DNA of 8,297 nucleotides from Gammaproteobacteria bacterium. GTDB lineage: Bacteria; Pseudomonadota; Gammaproteobacteria; Chromatiales; Chromatiaceae. This document shows positions 6,595 to 8,297 of this stretch, in pieces (positions within the stretch are counted from its first letter, which is position 1; each line of letters starts with the position of its first letter). The notes under the pieces were generated by a model. It saw only the letters and a list, made by a program, of their open reading frames with translations, did no database searches and was not told the origin of the DNA. The DNA lies in NCBI GenBank assembly GCA_029287695.1, contig JARFQQ010000066.1, positions 1-8,297 on the forward strand, given 5' to 3'. A program made the position numbers and the translations under genes.

Positions 6595-6632
6595 ATCAGA
6601 TCAACCGGCATAATGTCATTTACACATCTGAT
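6595..6632. repeat. Spaced inverted repeat ATCAGAT/ATCTGAT
   Basis: Arms 6595-6601 and 6626-6632 are perfect complements 24 bases apart. The wide spacing is more like two halves of a protein-binding site than an RNA hairpin; it could be chance. Confidence 0.25.
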
Positions 6633-6834
6633 CATCATGCCAACAAATTGTCCTGATGAGCCGCCACCGGGTAAGAAATTTCCACCGGCAGGCCCCTTCT
6701 GGCGCGTCGAGCATCGCCGTCACTGACAGGATGCAAGCGAGTCGTGTCCGAGCGCAGCGAGTTGGCGAGCGCCTGTCAGGGACAAGAAGCGCAGAGCAGC
6801 CGCAGGCCGCGACAGCAGGGTGCCCTTTTCTTTG

Positions 6835-6868
6835 CCTTCTTTCTTTTGGGCAAGCAAAAGAAAGAAGG
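6835..6868. repeat. Perfect 14-base purine/pyrimidine hairpin
   Basis: CCTTCTTTCTTTTG (6835-6848) is exactly complementary to CAAAAGAAAGAAGG (6855-6868) around loop GGCAAG. One arm is nearly all pyrimidine, the other nearly all purine. No U-tract follows on either strand, so it is not a standard intrinsic terminator, although as RNA it could still pause polymerase or block 3' exonucleases downstream of the GCS2-like gene. Confidence 0.75.
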
Positions 6869-6884
6869 GTGCCGCGGCGCACCC
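6867..6884. repeat. GC-rich hairpin GGGTGC/GCACCC
   Basis: Arms 6867-6872 and 6879-6884 pair around loop CGCGGC. The left arm shares two bases with the 14-base hairpin, and a second GGGTGC at 6818-6823 can pair with the same right arm, so alternative folds are possible. Confidence 0.5.
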
Positions 6885-6981
6885 GCCGCTTCGGGGAATC
6901 ATCCATCCGGAGAGCAACGAACGCTACTTCCCGGATTGCGTCACAGGCTCGATCAGAACTGTTCCCACAAGATTACAATAA

Positions 6982-8297
6982 TCAAACATTCCAGGTATGC
7001 ACCGGCTTGCCGGAGGCCTGGTGTTCGGCATAGTCGAGCACCAGGCCGCGCCAGTCGGCCCCATGCTTCGCGACCCACTCGCGCTGCCACTTTGCACCGG
7101 TCTGCCGTGTCTGCAGCCTTTGTTCGATTATATGAAGAGAGGCGTCTGCCTCGTCATGATCGACATCAAGAGAAGCCAGCCCCTTGCGCGCCAGCGGCAG
7201 CAGTTCCTGCAGAACAAGCGTGCGCAGGCTTGCCTCCTTGCCATCGAGCCACTCAACAGGGCTGTCCATACCCGATTTCGCAGCGGCGTAAAAATTGTGC
7301 CGGCTGACGATATGCGGAATGCGCTGTTCGATGCCTTCCTGCTCCATCAGTGCAGTTATGAGGCCAAAGAAGAAGGCTGCGTTTGCGATTTCGTCTGCAT
7401 GCGTTGGCCCAGCCGCAACGCTGCGATGCTCGATACGGATATGCGGCTTGCCATTGGCACTGAATCCGATCAGGGGCCGCGTCCAGCGCCACAGGGTGCC
7501 GTTATGCAATCGCAGGTGGGCAAACTCCTCCGGCGGTGTATCACTGATTGTTGGCAGCAATACCGGGTAACGACGGCAGTTGGCATCGAAGACCTCGTGG
7601 ATATCGCCTGAGGCATAGCGGACTCCGAAGGTGACACGGCGGGAGTAATCGGAACCGCCAACCGAGACAGCCTGCTCGAACAGGGGAATCCGCGTCTCTT
7701 CCCAGAGCTGCTTGCCGAAAAGGAAAGGCGAGTTCGCGCCGACCGCGACCATGGGAGCGGAAATGATTTTCGAAAGATTATAGTAACGCGTCGCCTGCCG
7801 GGCATCGATCTTCATGTGGAGCTGAAAAGAGGTCGTTGCTGCCTCCATCATGACATCCTCATGCTGCAGCTTGAGGCTGTCACGACCTTCGATGTCGAGT
7901 TCGATCGGGCGCCCCTCCCGCAGCCGCAGGACCTGTTTGTTGAGGGCCTGGTAACGCTTGAGCTGCGACATGTTCGCGAGACAGAGGTCACTTCGCTCCA
8001 CTGTCGGCAAGGTACCAATGGCCACCAGGTTGAGCCCCATCGCTCCTGCTGTTTCGACGCAGCTCTCCCAGCGTGCCTCGAGGTCCGACTGCATCTGCGA
8101 GAGGGCGTTACCGGTCAGCTTTCGCGGCGGTCCGTTGAGCTCGATATTGAAGAGTGCGAGTTCCGCAACCACCTCCGGGTCGCCAAGCCGTTCGAGAAAA
8201 CGGTCATTCGACGGGCTTGGCCGGCCTTCCGCATTGGTCAGCCATGCCTCGAGTTCGTAGCCCGCAACAGGTTCTGACTGGTCGAAAGCATTATCGG
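6982..8297 (-). CDS. Glutamate-cysteine ligase-like (GCS2-type) carboxylate-amine ligase, N-terminus outside window
   Basis: The frame stays open to the right edge (first full codon at 8295), so the GTG at 8172 is internal; 437 residues are visible. Proteins of this type join glutamate or another carboxylate to an amine with ATP; classical members make gamma-glutamylcysteine for glutathione. Visible marks, numbered from the first visible residue: GYELEAW (12-18, the Glu-rich metal/ATP strand), FNIELNGPPR (49-58), HEDVMMEAATTSFQLHM (144-160), and APMVAVGANSPFLFGK (179-194). HIRIEHRSVAAGPT lies about three-fifths along. This pattern fits the proteobacterial GCS2/YbdK-like group better than E. 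coli GshA. The substrate is not settled: YbdK-type enzymes have weak or uncertain cysteine ligase activity, and no glutathione synthetase is in view. TGA at 6984-6982 is followed by the 590-base gap, so it is probably not in the same operon as the hydrolase. Confidence 0.88.
   Translation of the reverse strand, partial: DNAFDQSEPVAGYELEAWLTNAEGRPSPSNDRFLERLGDPEVVAELALFNIELNGPPRKLTGNALSQMQSDLEARWESCVETAGAMGLNLVAIGTLPTVERSDLCLANMSQLKRYQALNKQVLRLREGRPIELDIEGRDSLKLQHEDVMMEAATTSFQLHMKIDARQATRYYNLSKIISAPMVAVGANSPFLFGKQLWEETRIPLFEQAVSVGGSDYSRRVTFGVRYASGDIHEVFDANCRRYPVLLPTISDTPPEEFAHLRLHNGTLWRWTRPLIGFSANGKPHIRIEHRSVAAGPTHADEIANAAFFFGLITALMEQEGIEQRIPHIVSRHNFYAAAKSGMDSPVEWLDGKEASLRTLVLQELLPLARKGLASLDVDHDEADASLHIIEQRLQTRQTGAKWQREWVAKHGADWRGLVLDYAEHQASGKPVHTWNV

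Larger units (their letters stand above)
6721..6910. repeat. Hairpin-rich intergenic repeat-like element
   Basis: A block of nested dyads. CTGACAGG (6723-6730) pairs with CCTGTCAG (6772-6779) and encloses a GAG-rich stretch with AGCGAGT twice, 20 bases apart (6736, 6756). Then come a perfect 14-base hairpin (6835-6868) and a G+C-rich hairpin (6867-6884). GGGTGCC occurs at 6818 and again at 6867. From memory, blocks containing a 'CTTTTCTTT...TTTTGGGCAAGCAAAAGAAA' pattern recur in intergenic DNA of many gammaproteobacteria and are often mis-annotated as small proteins. That this copy belongs to such a dispersed family is inference, since only one copy is in the window. Confidence 0.55.
6392..6981. 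other. Long intergenic region between GCS2-like and hydrolase genes
   Basis: 590 bases without a convincing gene. It lies downstream of the GCS2-like gene and upstream of the hydrolase gene. Nearest the hydrolase a CATAAT (minus strand, 6419-6414) could be a -10 box, but no good -35 sits 16-18 bases before it, so I rate that weak. The middle (6538-6632) holds three small inverted repeats. The right half (about 6721-6910) is a repeat-like block with a perfect 14-base hairpin. Open frames here are low-complexity and translate the hairpins, so I do not call them genes. Confidence 0.6.

Noticed and set aside
6835..6868. Intrinsic terminator for the GCS2-like gene
   Set aside because: The stem is strong, but the bases after it on the minus strand are A-rich (CAAAGAAAAG), not a T-tract, and it lies over 110 bases past the stop codon.
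6744..7307. 187-codon plus-strand open frame spanning the intergenic hairpins
   Set aside because: Half translates the repeat-like element, half runs antisense to the GCS2-like gene; composition is Arg/Ala/Pro-rich and unlike a real protein.
8170..8172. GTG as start of the GCS2-like gene
   Set aside because: 41 further in-frame codons reach the edge and include the family motif GYELEAW, so the gene continues beyond the window.

Overview
The window reads as chromosome of a Gram-negative bacterium, most likely a gammaproteobacterium. This rests on protein resemblance remembered from families, on moderately high G+C, on exported proteins with Sec signal peptides, and on a hairpin-rich intergenic element of a kind I associate with gammaproteobacterial genomes. 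The genus cannot be fixed from the sequence alone. I see no phage, transposase, CRISPR, tRNA or rRNA.

Layout. At the left edge a plus-strand class I DNA photolyase enters without its first ~110 residues and ends at 1093. Everything else is on the minus strand. From right to left in transcription order: a glutamate-cysteine ligase-like (GCS2-type) enzyme, cut at its N-terminus by the right edge (6982-8297); a 590-base intergenic region with nested inverted repeats (6392-6981); then a compact five-gene run. This run holds an M14-family succinylglutamate desuccinylase/aspartoacylase-like zinc hydrolase (5324-6391), a DUF2007-type small protein with one C-terminal membrane helix (4915-5286), a secreted four-cysteine protein of unknown function (4321-4842), a signal-peptide-bearing protein-L-isoaspartate methyltransferase (3515-4273), and an 810-residue polytopic protein with a spermidine-synthase-like domain between two seven-helix membrane blocks (1086-3518). 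The last gene overlaps the convergent photolyase tail-to-tail by 8 bases.

How the genes may work together. The spacing in the minus-strand run is short (37, 72 and 47 bases, then a 4-base GTGA stop/start overlap), so it looks like one transcription unit. A 9-codon open frame with a strong Shine-Dalgarno lies in the first gap and also ends in a GTGA overlap with the next gene. Two of the five proteins are exported, one is membrane-anchored, and the positive-inside rule puts the SpeE-like domain of the last one in the periplasm. The shared theme would be envelope protein or metabolite modification. A periplasmic isoaspartate methyltransferase coupled to a membrane protein carrying a second, catalytically degenerate methyltransferase-like fold is the most interesting arrangement here. 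That joint role is inference; each gene belongs to a recognisable family except the secreted four-cysteine protein.
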